From the NCBI GenBank assembly GCA_000467715.1, contig AJFK01000170.1, positions 1-28,580 on the forward strand: DNA of 28,580 nt, given 5' to 3'. Source of the stretch: Hysterium pulicare CBS 123377 (taxonomy: Eukaryota; Ascomycota; Dothideomycetes; Hysteriales; Hysteriaceae). How positions within the stretch are numbered: the stretch's first letter is position 1; every line of letters begins with the position of its first letter. Shown here in pieces: positions 1 to 11,700 of the stretch. The notes beneath the pieces were generated by a model. That model saw only the letters and a program-made list of their open reading frames with translations, searched no databases and had not been told where the DNA came from. A program made the position numbers and the translations under genes.

Positions 1-140
1 GTTGGTGCATAGGTATAGTATAAGGCTCCTGGATTTAATCTTGGAGGACTGATATATTCAACGGCATTGTCCAACCGAGAGTCCCAAGGCTCATTAACAT
101 TCGTTCTATTATGTATTCTTGAAGCATGTAGGGCAAAGCC

Positions 141-1561
141 TTAAGGGACAAACCAAGTCCGCTCATCACACGTTTGGTCCATATCGCGGACAAAGCTCTT
201 GATTCGTTCCACCATCCAACCTGACTTCATCCCTTTACCCCTAGTATCCTTGTTGCCCAATTTAACAGCTCTGGATGCCATGCACCTTCCTTGATAGTAC
301 GAGTATTGAAGACAATCCTGGATAGCGTCGCAAGCAGCTCGGCAATGTTTAAAAGATAGGGGCGCATTCCTCTCGACTTCACTTGAGCCTTCTTGCGAGG
401 TGGTTCGGTTATCGTATTCAACCTCAGAGGAAAGATTATCCCATTGGTCGAGCTCGGGTACAGTCCGAGGTTGAATGTAGTACTTGAAGATATCGCTATA
501 GCGGAGTAAGGACGAATTCTGGGACAATAAGTCAATGTCGCTAATCGCAAACGGAGAAGGGGCTGTGTTACCCGACGATGCCAATCTTGCTCAAAGTCCC
601 ACAGGCTTTGGATTTCATCGGGCGGAACATGATGGAAAGAGATTGCGGGGAAACACCACACCGTCCTATCAATCTTTGTAGTTTTAGGATCCAACGCTGA
701 CGGTGGATCACCCTGCAGATGTGGAAAGGCCCAGGACAAAGGCACGCCGACATCGTTCAATGCCTTCCCAAGGACGCAATCTCCTGCCCAATGCTCGTTG
801 GTATATTTGTCATATTCCGCAATCCGCGTGGCCCGATGTTCCGAGAGTTTCCGCATCGCAGGGTTAGAAATCGCAAGTCCGGCGCCTCCGTATGCAAACA
901 CCACGTCCCCGATATACATGTGCTTGCCCAAGTAATACGGTTGGCTTGCGTCGATCTGACCAAGGTACTCCAAGAGATTGGACCATATGAAGTAGGTATC
1001 CGCCTCGACGAAGAAGAACCATTTCGAGTCGGGTCGGTGTTGGAGCGCTTTATCGATCATGGGGAGGAACTTCCATTTGTCTAGTTTCCATCCGGGATTC
1101 TCTACGTTCCCTACTCCGCCTGCGCTGTTGCCGGTCTGGATGGAGAGGTTTGTTTGGAGGGAGCCTCTGCCTTGGGATCGGATCTGGTTGTATAGCTGGA
1201 AATCCGGATTGGTCTGCTTGATTTCGTCGTTGACTCCATCAAGCACGTCGTGAACGTGATGTCCATCGATGTCTTCGTCGTAGTCGGAGTAGATAACGTG
1301 ATTAGGGACACACTGTAAAGTGGTCTGGAAGTGGACAGGCAACTTTAATCTCGCTTCGGTTGCTCCAGTCCGAAGGACGACGAGAATATCTTCGGCGATT
1401 GAGGCTTGTGGGCAGGCGACCTGCTCGGATTCATCTGGTTTATTTTCTCTCATAGACTCGCGATGGGTCTCTTCCCATAACATGTGAAATACGAAGAGAG
1501 TCATGATGAACATGACCGAAGCTAATAGTCGCCATATACGTCGATGCCGCATGGGACACAT
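141..1561 (-). CDS. GT31-like type II membrane glycosyltransferase, two exons
   Basis: The exons are 1561..572 and 518..141. The intron at 571..519 (53 nt) starts GTAACA, ends CCCAG and restores the frame, giving 455 residues. A short basic N-terminus is followed by one hydrophobic segment (about residues 12-29), the layout of a Golgi type II transferase. The catalytic region carries WFFFVEADTYFIW (about 181-193), in which EADTY takes the place of the DxD nucleotide-sugar motif, then YLGKHMYIGD and FAYGGAGLAIS, both typical of fungal GT31/Fringe-type enzymes. The second exon adds a Cys-rich PAN/apple-like segment (about 385-412, with CRAACDAIQDC and GRCM). The family transfers sugars from nucleotide donors onto glycans in the secretory pathway; the actual substrate is unknown. 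The gene looks intact. The frame open beyond 519 in exon 1 is intron read-through. Confidence 0.85.
519..571 (-). other. Intron of the GT31-like gene
   Basis: The intron runs from GTAACA to CCCAG on the minus strand (53 nt). A TTGAC/TGACT branch-like stretch lies about 13 bases before the acceptor. Splicing joins the WDFEQDW part in phase 0 to the NSSLLRYSDIFKYY part in another frame, and both parts fit the family. Confidence 0.8.
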
Positions 1562-2122
1562 TTTGTCAATATGTGAAGGTAATCATCAAGGGACTTTTGC
1601 TAATAAGGGACGCTTCAAAGTTCATTTCTCTCTGCATGTTAGTGGATATGGCGAAGGGAAAGTATCCTAAAAGATCGGGAGTCTTGCATCCAGTATCCCC
1701 AAGCCCTGCGGCGTAGTGATTTCTAAATACAGAATGGGGAAGACCAGGATGTCAGCTCAAAACCCTGGCTAAGTATATATCCAACCAATGGAAACTGGGC
1801 CGTCACTTGTTGGTGCGGCGCGGAGATTCTTCTGGTCTCCATTTGGGATGACATCGTGCAAATGAAAAGGGTATGGCACAGCAAGCGCTTAGGGATCGCC
1901 GACAGAACGGTACTGCCAGCAACATTATCATATCCTTGACAATTCCAATACATACAAACGGTGTATATTAAGTTTGCTTCCACATCAGGCCATAGCAAGA
2001 TAACGTTGAGCCAACATTCAGGGAGTTGAAGAGAGACGTAGGATATTTGAAAGCGAGGTTGGGAATGAGAACGTCCTGTAACCCGATATAGTCAAGCGCC
2101 GGTTTGCAGAATACCTACCTGA
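1562..2122. other. Intergenic stretch, 5' region of the GT31-like gene
   Basis: This stretch must hold the promoter of the minus-strand transferase and whatever remains upstream of the plus-strand fragment at 2123. I see no convincing gene. The small open frames lack family features. A CCAACCAATGG block near 1776 is a plausible CCAAT element, and the same words recur near 7737. Confidence 0.5.
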
Positions 2123-2904
2123 CGCGTCTCTTCGATCAATATCTCGTGGACCACAAAGTATCCCGGCATCAGTTTGTACTACTATCAGAACGACAAAGTA
2201 TCCAACTTAATTCAAGCAACAAGTGAGTGGCGAAAGTCTCCATATGTCCCAAGTTAAAGCGTTCAAACGAAGCATAGCGAACTTTTCCCAATATGGTATA
2301 TCTATAGCAGGTCCAAACCACAGGTCCAGCCCTGACAGATCCATTCGTCTTTCAAATTGTCAATGCCGAAGGTACCGCAGACGAACAATTCGACGGCGGT
2401 TTTTGGAGTGCTGGCTGGTACATCCTTCACTTTCAAGCGTCTGCTCCCACTACCTCGGGAAGCTCGTCGACGACGACAACTTTGTCCTCCAGCTCGATAG
2501 CTTCTCCCCTGACAGCAACATCCTCGGACATTAGGACATCAACTTCTTCCCCTGCCGTCATCGCCATCATCGCTCCGGCTGCTCCAGCCACCACACCAGC
2601 TTCTCCAAGCGGAAATAAACGCAAGTCTAGAGGAGGAGATACCGGACTCGGTGTTGGTTTAGCGGTAGGGCTAGTCGTCATCGGAATCGCTCGCTTTCTG
2701 CTTTTCCGCATCCGACGGCGGAAGAAAATACAGGAAATGTCGTCCACACCGTCTACTACTCCTTACAATGCCGAGTCGGCGATAGGTGCCTCGTTCGATC
2801 CGACAGGTCATCCAAAGTCTCATGAAATGGGAGCTGCTACACCTAAGCCCCCCTCGCCTCAGGAAATGATCGCCTTTCGACTGAGATATAAGCTCGCGTC
2901 ATGA
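2123..2904 (+). pseudogene. 5'-truncated single-pass cell-surface protein (Kre9/Knh1-like N-domain plus Ser/Thr stalk)
   Basis: Coding signal starts abruptly at 2123 just after an in-frame stop, with no ATG. The first part contains INISWTTKYPGISLYYYQ, resembling the beta-sandwich N-domain of fungal Kre9/Knh1-like proteins. An intron with donor GTGAGT at 2223 follows; its acceptor is 2323, 2329 or 2338, all in the same phase. Exon 2 continues with LTDPFVFQIVNAEG and FDGGFWSAGWYILHFQ, a Ser/Thr-rich stalk, one transmembrane segment (GLGVGLAVGLVVIGIARFLL), a basic RIRRRKK stop-transfer stretch and a short cytosolic tail ending at 2904. The signal peptide expected for this layout is missing. Either the 5' end was lost, or an upstream exon is joined in a way I cannot find. 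Cell-wall sensing or binding would be the guess from the layout. The domain assignment is only a resemblance. Confidence 0.55.
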
Positions 2905-3451
2905 CCCAATCGGTATGATCTAGAACAACGTCTTCGGTGCCACCTGAGAGTTCAGATAGTTGAGTATTTAATCAAAGTCCATTTCTTGTCTGCATTGCCA
3001 TAAACTTAGGATATCAAACGAATACATCGCCCTTTGCGACTTCACTTTGGGTCATTTTTGTGGGTGGTAAATCTCGAAGATGAAAGAAGTAACTTGCACC
3101 TCATTGGGATCCTGTAGCATTACTCCATGTAAGTTAGAAGCATATAGTATCATTTTATCCCCTTTGCATTAGCTGAAGTATGATGACTTAGCTACATTGG
3201 GGGCTGAACAACCTCTGCTACGTGAATCCCTCAAACCCTGATGTCTAATACTTCCCCTCACCATTTCGGTCTACTCCTAACTGTCCTGGGACTGGCCGAA
3301 CTTCATTCAACAGTCTCTAACAATCCGAGGCTTCCGTCCTTCTCTTTAGTAATGCCATGAGCCATGGATTCCACCAGCACAGCGACAAACCAGCCAGCCC
3401 CAACTCTCCAAGCCACTCCCACTACCCATCTGATCTGTGAAAAATGACGAT
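2905..3451. other. Intergenic stretch between convergent genes
   Basis: This is the 3' region shared by the plus-strand fragment ending at 2904 and the minus-strand gene ending at 3452. It is moderately AT-rich. I found no gene, repeat or RNA in it. Confidence 0.5.
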
Positions 3452-6400
3452 TCACCAGCAGAACCACAAAAAGCATATCAGAGGAGGTGGTGGCTTAGCT
3501 GGAGGTGCCGACAAAGTGTGAGGTGGCGGCATAGCGGGAGGTGGTGGCCAATTGGGAGGTGTTGTCGTAGCGGGACTATTACTGGTTGAAGGATCAGGTG
3601 GACATTGAGCTGAGGCCGGTTGCGTGGCATAATTGCAATCTTTAGTGACGGACCCAGAAATCGTTGAGGTAAGCAAGGGTGCGACGGTACCGCCACAGTT
3701 GCAGTAGTTGGATTTGCATAGTGCACCATCGCGGAGATCGGCAGCTATTATGTAGGCACAGTCTGGCGCGCCGCCTTGTCCAGGTACGATAACAGTTGGA
3801 ATCTCCACTGTGCTGGAAGTTGTGGTGCTGGTTGTAAGAAGAGAGTCGCTGATCGTCGATGTTGTTGTCACCCGGATGATAGTGATAGACGAGGATACGG
3901 AGGCAGGCCCACTGGACGAAACAACGGTGCTTTGAGTCATGGTGGATGATGCGACCTGCGCTATGGAAGTCGAGCTGTTCAAAGCGCATGAATCCGATCC
4001 GCAACCGCAGTCTTCCACGAGGGGGCAAGCAGTGCCATCGAGGCCAAGTTGATTTCCGGCTTGCCCAGATGAGCCAGCTTTTAGTTGGCATTGTAGTGCT
4101 TTCCACCAGATTTGAAACTTGGGAACGAGCGAGTCCGCAACCCAAAGTTGTACCGCCGCCCATTGGACTTTCTCACAGCCTTCCACGCCCGAAGCCACAA
4201 CGCGATCCCTTGGGTCATATTGCAGAAGTACTTTTCCTTCTGGAAACGTGTAAGGTGGTTCACCCCCGGTCCCAGGCGGTTTAGCTTTCGGATCTGGGCC
4301 AAATGGAATGTAATCCAACACCTTAGGAGGGTGTATGGAGTCAATTACTCCGGTCAGGCTTTTCACTATACTTTCCACTTGCGTGGGATATCTTAGATCT
4401 CCCTTAGCAGGAACATCTTCGGCATGTTTATGTCGTCTCCTAGGCGTAATAATTATGGCTTGTGGATCTGAGTCTGCATCGAGCAAGTCGCCGGGCCATG
4501 TGTAACAGGCGAGTCCGTGATTGAGTTCCGAATTAAGTTCCATTGAACAATCACCTTGCAACACATCAATTACATCCTTCTCGAATTGGGCTTTGTCGAA
4601 ATAGAAGGATTTTCCGTCTAGGCTCTTCTTTGTGAAGGATGGACCTTCCCAGAAATGGGACATCCACACCCCGCGTTGGGAGGCGACAATCACAGAAGTA
4701 CAACCATAAAGGTTAATGACGCCCATTCTGATTGTCACATCCTTAAATCGCCGGGTTATTGCTGTCGAGCTTTTTCCGTGGGGAACAAAGTTTTGCTCCC
4801 CCGATGACTCCTGATTGGCCTGCGCTGCCCTGAGCTCATTGGATAGAAGTATTGATATTGTTGTTATAATTGGAGGGATTCGGCAAAGCACGGGCGGTGA
4901 TATTGAGCGATTTCAGCGCATCAGCTGAGAGATTTCCGAAATTCAAAAGAGGTAGTGCACGTTTCTCTGCGGTTACCAAATCGTCTGGAAACGACCATAC
5001 TTCCTTGCTGGCTGGTTCGGTAGTACCGGGCTCTGTGCTGTAATAGCCTTGGCTGTCCTTAGTACAGCCTTTGCATTCCTCCATCTCACCCTGGGGTGGG
5101 TCGAAGTTGTCACTACGACATGCTTCGCATGAGTAATCGCATATGAACTTATCCATGCCGCAGCTGCCGCCTTCTTGTCCCGGACCTCCAGGATCTTCTC
5201 CAAGTTGGCCTGAGATGGAAGTTGGAGATGTGCCACAAGAAGTTGATGAGATTGACGGTGTGGTGGATATGTCTGAAATAGACTTAATACTAGTTCTAAA
5301 AGACGTGTCTGATTGACTAGATCTAGTGGAAGTGCTAGAAGTCGGTTGAGTGGTTTTCTCCCCATTTGTTACACTACTGCCAGCATTGGACTTATGGTTG
5401 CCGTCGTAAGGGTCGTCGGGGTCATCCGGATGTGCCATAGACTCCACTAAGGGCTTCATTTCTGCAAGATCCGATACAACGTCTTTGACAGCGGACTCAA
5501 TCGTTTTCTCCGCGGCGTCCGCAATGGTAGATCGTACTTTCATCGCCATACTAGCTATGCAATTGGCAGCATGAAATAGATCACCAATGAAGTGCCGTAG
5601 GCTTCTTGCATGCACTGCTCTACGTTTGTCGCTCGTTGTGCATGAAGAGGAACCCCCGCTGCCCGTTCCACCTTGAGCCGCAAAGCTAATAGCGAAGGAA
5701 ACAAATCCGTCAATCCGATTGAGGGCAGGGGTCTTTTGGGCCGGTGCGGGATTTTCGTTCCATCTATTGATAATATCAACAGCTGCCATCCATTGTGCTG
5801 AGAGCGAGAGAGCACTCTGGGATGCTTCTGTTCCGGAGGGATCAAGGGTTCTGGTCAATGGGAAAGGATCAAGCACGGTAACAGGTGTCATAACTACGCC
5901 TCCTATAAGAACCACAAAGAGTTTCGTGATGCCGTCTTCGACAGTTATTATTGTTTCCAACGCTGGGCCCAAGAAGGATTCTGCAAAGGTAGTAACGCCC
6001 GCGGCTGTACTTGTTGATGTTGAACCACTGCGAAATGATATGGTATGAGGCATGGGTACTTCTGTGGACGGCGAACCGCTTTGTGACGCTGTGATCTGAT
6101 GGGAAGATATACTCGACGAAGTTTCCATTCCTCTCGAAGCGCTCAGTGTGGTGGTTGTGACGGAAGACCCCAGTGGCGTTACGTGGATCGAAGTATGTTC
6201 AAAAGCATTTGTGGTTGGTGTTTCACTAGATATTTCCGAAAGGAACACAGACGTAAGAGCCATCGATCCGGCGGTAGATGTTTCTCCAGAGGGCTTAGTA
6301 GTCTCACTCATAGCGGCCGTAGACGAAACATCGCTGCTGGAAATTTGGGTTTGAGCAACTCCAGACGTGGGCAATTGGCTTGAGTAGGTAGGGTCAGATG

Positions 6401-7043
6401 GTTCCGAGGTTTTGATTTGAGTCGAGTTGGTCCATAACGAGGTATAGGTAAGCGAACTTTGAGAAAGACTGCCGGTTTGGGGCTGCGGACTTTCGGGAGA
6501 AATTGCAGTGCGATGCGAAACAGTGTCCGTGTAGTTCGGAGTCATTGAGAGCTTTACTACGCTAGAATCTGAAGCGACATAAGGGTAAGTGGTACTATTT
6601 TGCGGACTCTGAAATGTAGAAATTTGAATCGATGTGTGAGTCGCATTGATCGGCTGCGGATGGGAGCTCGGGAGTGACAGTGTATAGGTGTAAATCAAGG
6701 TAGTCAACCGCACAGGCACACTTGTCGTGGAACCAACAACGCCACCGGAAATGTTGCGTGAGGTCTCATGTTGGAGAGCCTGGCTAGAAAGAGAGGTCTG
6801 GTTGCCGACTTGGAATATGCTTGATGAAGGTGACGTAGTATCGTAGGATAAAGTGTTCAAGTAGTTCGACCAGTGGAAGGTTGAAGCTTGAGTAGAAGTG
6901 GAGGATGGAATTGAGGTACTATCCCAGGCAAGTAATGTGCTGTTCATTAGACCTGCACTAGTTTGATTGATGGAATACTGAGCGTGCACAATTAGAGCGA
7001 ACTGAAGCACGAGCCATGCCGCGGTGTAGAAGAGCTGACGCAT
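3452..7043 (-). CDS. Mucin-like secreted protein with a conserved C-terminal domain; frame changes near 4836-4891
   Basis: Two long minus-strand frames follow each other: 7043..4836 (735 codons) and 4891..3452. The first starts with a hydrophobic signal peptide (residues 1-21), then several hundred Ser/Thr-rich residues expected to be heavily O-glycosylated, a Cys cluster (CGMDKFICDYSCEACRSD) and a TAEKRALP Kex2-type site. The second carries a conserved block with INLYGCTSVIVASQRGVW and MSHFWEGPSF, a block I associate with fungal secreted proteins, some of them chitinase-like. A Thr/Ser stretch with paired Cys motifs and a Pro-rich C-terminus ending PPPPLICFLWFCW follow. The two frames are clearly one gene but differ by one base over 56 shared bases. 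No ordinary intron falls there. A 157-nt intron 4976..4820 (GTAACC to GCGCAG) would restore phase but would remove sequence that looks coding. It may be a lesion, a base error or an unusual intron. The function is unknown. Confidence 0.7.
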
Positions 7044-8705
7044 CGTTAATCAGAAAAGGGAGTATGTTTTTGAGCAAGTTGGTAAACTGAACACGGAATG
7101 GTTTCAAACAAGTGAATGTAGAACTTGAAGGAATGAGGGTGGCAGACATCGTCCGTCTACTTATAGACGGTCAATAGCAGCACACAAAGATCATAAGCCC
7201 TCGGGCCGTTTGACGAAAAGGGATTTATAGAAAATGGAATCAATATACTACAGGATAACACTGTCCTACGGACGCTACTCACAAAATAGTTGTTGGAACC
7301 ACTCCTTACTCAAAAATCTTCCCCTTCTCCATTCGCTCGTGCGCCTACCAAAGATGGTGCACAAGGCTATGCTGATGTTGAATACATAGTTCAACATGCG
7401 GCATACAGAGACACCAGCTGCCTCGTGAACAGTGTTCGAATCGGCTCACAAAGGGTAATGAGGTTGCATCAAAGCTATTACCAGAGCCAAGCCCCAGGCT
7501 GGGACCACAAAGGCTCATTGGGTCGAGAGTTTCCTGCTGATGCAGCAGTACTGGGTGGTTTCTGTGTAATTGAAAGACAATAGAAATGATACAGTATTGG
7601 TCGATATCGAACTTTAAACATGGACAAGCGAGCTTGATCTCTTTAGGTCTCGTCGAAAGATAAAGATGGCTCTAATAACTGCATGAGTGTCTAACGAAAC
7701 CCAACACTTACCAACTAGCATCGCAACCGTTTAATCACCAACCAATGGACACTGAAAAGGGAAGCTGCATTATTCACTCAATTGCACAAGATACTCAAGA
7801 GCGATTTTTGGCCAACTCAGAAATGTTTGCCATCGTTCTATTTATGCATCTAGATGTTACCCAAAAGTCGTATAGTTAATTATCCGTGTAGCGGGTTGCT
7901 GATAGGTGGCGGGAGGTCGGTTCCACCACCAGAGCTGTATTTGTGGTCGAGCACGTGATCGGCCCGACGTGCGTTCCCGAATGTAGGTCCCTGCCATGCA
8001 GTAATCGAATTCAAATGTACACCTATGGACTGCTGAATGAAACAACCAGAAGCCGGCCAGATAGGCCGAAGATGTCACTGCGCTCGGTTCTTGCAGCATA
8101 GATGGGTCCGTCTGGAGCCTCGGTCGCTGCATGACACGACTCATGTAAGCGGTTTCGATGCTTCGGGACGGGGTTCGAGGGTAAGTAAGTTGTCTGACAT
8201 GACGATAGACAATGGCCGAGAGAGGGGCCAGCTGTAGTGGATTATGTTGCTCGAGGAAAGGAATTTGACCGGATGACTACATGCCGTACCTAGTTGGTCG
8301 ATCGAATGCGGAAGCATACCGTCAGACAGTTAGTGAACGCTGCTGCATGCAGAGGGTGCTGTGACATGAAGGCGTAAGGGAGAACTGTTCACGAAGAGAA
8401 AGTTAATGTTGAAAGACCTATCGTTTGGAGTGAATCTAACGTCTCTGGCGATGAGTGAAAGATGTGTGATGGATGTTCGGAAAGTAACTGGGTGACGTCG
8501 CGCTTAAAGCACGACAGCCGCGACAGGCTTACGACCACCCCCGATCGCCGGTATCCGCCACCCGCCAAGACTTCCAGCTGCGGCGAGTGCGTCCAAGCTA
8601 TGATTACTCCCGTGCGAGGCTGAGTTAGGCATACGCAACGAAACAGCCAGCTGTCACCTCCATCACCAAACCTCCTATACTCACTCTCCGACCTCCCTAT
8701 GCATC
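7044..8705. other. Divergent promoter region between the mucin-like gene and VPS10
   Basis: This holds the 5' regions of two diverging genes. On the minus strand a TATAAGTA box (7158..7165) sits inside a perfect hairpin about 115 bases before the mucin-like start. On the VPS10 side a TGACGTCG half-palindrome (8492..8499) and a pyrimidine-rich leader (about 8655-8700) are visible. Open frames at 7290-7583 and 7857-8144 show no recognisable family and are probably chance. Confidence 0.5.
7153..7170. promoter_or_regulatory. Perfect hairpin CCGTCTA-CTTA-TAGACGG overlapping a TATA box
   Basis: The two 7-base arms are perfect and separated by four bases. Read on the minus strand the centre gives TATAAGTA, placed where a TATA box for the gene starting at 7043 would be. 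CGG half-sites facing each other also suit a dimeric Zn2Cys6 regulator, but that is inference. Confidence 0.4.
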
Positions 8706-11700
8706 ATGAGATTCCTTAAGGGCATTTTGCTGCCCGCCCTACTGCTGGCAATAGGACCCTTCGCCTCCGCCAAGAAGGACGCCCCCGAAGTGAAAGAGAC
8801 CGCCTTCAAGTCTCAGACCGCGAACCTATTCTATTTCGACGATTCTGAGGTTGTCATCGTCGGCGAGGTCAATACTGGATACATTTGGCGATCAGAGAAT
8901 GCAGGTCGTGACTGGAAAAGGGTCGAAGACATCCGCACCATTCGCGTGCTCAAGAATAATTACGACAACAAGGTCGCCATCGCGCTTGGGTCCGAGTTGA
9001 AGCATTGGATCACCTATGATCGAGGGGAAACATGGAGGACATTTGAGACCGCCGCCCCCGTAGCCGTGGCCAGCGCCCCCATCAGTTGGCATGCCAGAGA
9101 TAGTAAGAAGATAATATTTAATGGACAAGAAGATTGTTGGACTGCACCATGTCTTGGAGAGGTCAGTACCTGGATGCAAGCGGAAGGACTGCTGCAAGGC
9201 CGAGTCTTGGATTAGAGGCTAACATGAACCGCCAGTCATGGTACACCGAAGATGGTTTCGAGTCAAAGCCTAAGCCTCTGACCGATGGGAGGAGGATGTG
9301 CATCTGGGCAAAAAGCACTGATCGGTTCTTGATGGACGAAGACAAACACGATAACCGCATTCTATGCATAGTCAAGGGCAAATACTCAACAGCCTCAAAG
9401 GACTTCAGGTTGTTGATCACAGACAAGTGAGTCCCTAACCCTTGAGGGCACTTCAGATGCTGACCGAACAAGCTACTTCAATGACGCAGAGGAGCCGGTC
9501 ATGGCCTCCGGTCGAACAGTCTCGGGAATGGCAAACATGGCTTCCGTGAAAGGTTTCCTTGTCGCCGCTGCAAAAGCCCAAGGCTCGAACGAATTGGCTC
9601 TCTATGTGACCGATGACACGGAAACTTGGCATAGAGCAGAATTCGGGGACCACAAGGTTGAGGAAGATGCGTATACAATATTGGAGTCGACAAACTATAG
9701 CATTCAGGTGGATGTACAGACCTCCAAATATGCGAGCGTCGGTGCTCTGTTCACGAGCAACTCGAACGGAACCTACTTCACGAAGAACATCGAACATACG
9801 AACCGCGATATGGAGGGATTCGTCGACTTCGAGAAGATCTCAAATATACAGGGGATAGTTCTGGTGAATGTAGTTGACAACTGGAAAGAGGCGGAGCGGG
9901 GTGCGCCAAAGAAAAAGAAATCACAAATCAGTTTCGACGACGGAAGGACATTTGAATCTGTCAAAACCGACGAAGACAAGGACCTCCATCTACACTCGGT
10001 TACAGATCTTCATAACAGCGGACGAGTATTTTCTAGCCCTGCGCCTGGACTGGTGATGGGTGTCGGTAATACCGGCAAATATCTCAAGGACTACAATGAT
10101 GGCGACCTCTATGTGTCCGACAACGCCGGCTTGACTTGGACGCGAGCTCTTAAGGAAGCGCACAAATACGAATTTGGCGACGCCGGTGCTGTCTTGGTGG
10201 CTATCTTCGATGAAGGCGAAACCAACAAGATCATGTACTCACTTAAGCATGGTAGACCTGACACCTGGGAAGAGATCAAGTTGGATTACAAGTTTAGAGC
10301 TTATGAGTTGACCACAATCCCCGACTCTACCGGCTTGCAATTCATCCTCCCTGGGACGAGACGCTCGGATGATGGGACTCCGGAACACATCATCATTGCT
10401 GTAAATTTTGCAGAACTTCATGAAGGCAAATGCAAGAAGAGTGATTTTGAAGACTGGAACGCTCGGGTCGATGATAAAGGCGATCCAATCTGTGTCATGG
10501 GTCAAAAACAATCATTCCTTAGGCGGAAGTGGGATGCCGATTGCTTTGTCGATGAGGAATTCAAGGATCCCGTAGCCGAGTTTGAGCAGTGCGACTGTAA
10601 CGAAGATCTGGATTACGAATGTGACTTCAACTTCGTGCCAGAATGGGACGACAAGAAGAAGAAGAAATGCGTCCAAGCCACTGCCTTGACTCCTCCCGAC
10701 GGGGAGTGTAAAGGTAGTCAAGAAAAATACAAGGGGAGTTCTGGTTGGCGAAAAATCCCTGGTAACCAATGCAAAGGCAAAACGAAGAAGGATGAACCGA
10801 TTGAACGATCCTGCAGCGACACTAAAACGCCCCCCGCAAGTGGAAAGATTACCCACGTACAGACTCCCTTCAAAGGAAAAGAGTTCCGGGAATGGTTCTA
10901 TCTCGAACGCGGCGAGAAAAGTAGGGAGAAAGATGAGACAGTTGTCATGCTCACAGATGAGCGCGACGCCCATATCACTCGCGATCATGGAAAGACTTGG
11001 AAACGGGCTGTCGACGATGAGATCCTCGCCATTTACCCTCACCAATACAACCACGACTATGTATACTTCATCACCGCCTCCAAAAAAGTTTACTATTCGG
11101 ACGACCGCGGGAAAGACAAGACCATACATTCTTTCAATGCACCGACAGTTCCTAATCGCGATGGGTACCAAGTCCTAGGATTTCACCCAGAAAACTCGGA
11201 TTGGCTTCTCTGGATTGGCGCTGAAGGTTGCCGCGCTGGGAGCCCAGGCTGTCATGCGACTGTTTCCTACACGAAGAAAAACGGAATAGCGTGGGAAGAA
11301 ATGCTTAGTTATGTCAAAAGGTGCTCCTTTATCTGGCGCGAAGCAGGCAGACGAGTCAACGAGAACCTTGTCTACTGCGAGCAATATGCCAAAGAGGAGA
11401 TTGGTGCTGCAGTCCAGCTCTTGTCAAGTGAGGATTACTTTGATCACAAGGAGATGAGATTCAGTGAGGTTGTGGATTTTGCAACCATGTCGGAGTACAT
11501 TATTGTGGCTTCAAAAGCTGAGGATGGTAAATCATTGAAGATAGACGCCAGTCTCGATGGAAAGACGTTCGCTGATGCCAAGTTCCCTCCAAAATTCAAC
11601 GTCGGTCACCAACAGGCTTTTACGGTCCTCGATAGCTCCACCCACTCCATCTTTCTACATGTTACTGTCAACCCCGTCAGGGAGCAAGAGTACGGATCAA

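Noticed and set aside
7290-7583. 97-codon frame upstream of VPS10
   Set aside because: No domain, signal peptide or codon bias like the neighbouring genes.
10512-11171. 219-codon minus-strand frame inside VPS10
   Set aside because: It is fully covered by the well-supported third exon of VPS10 and has no homology features of its own.
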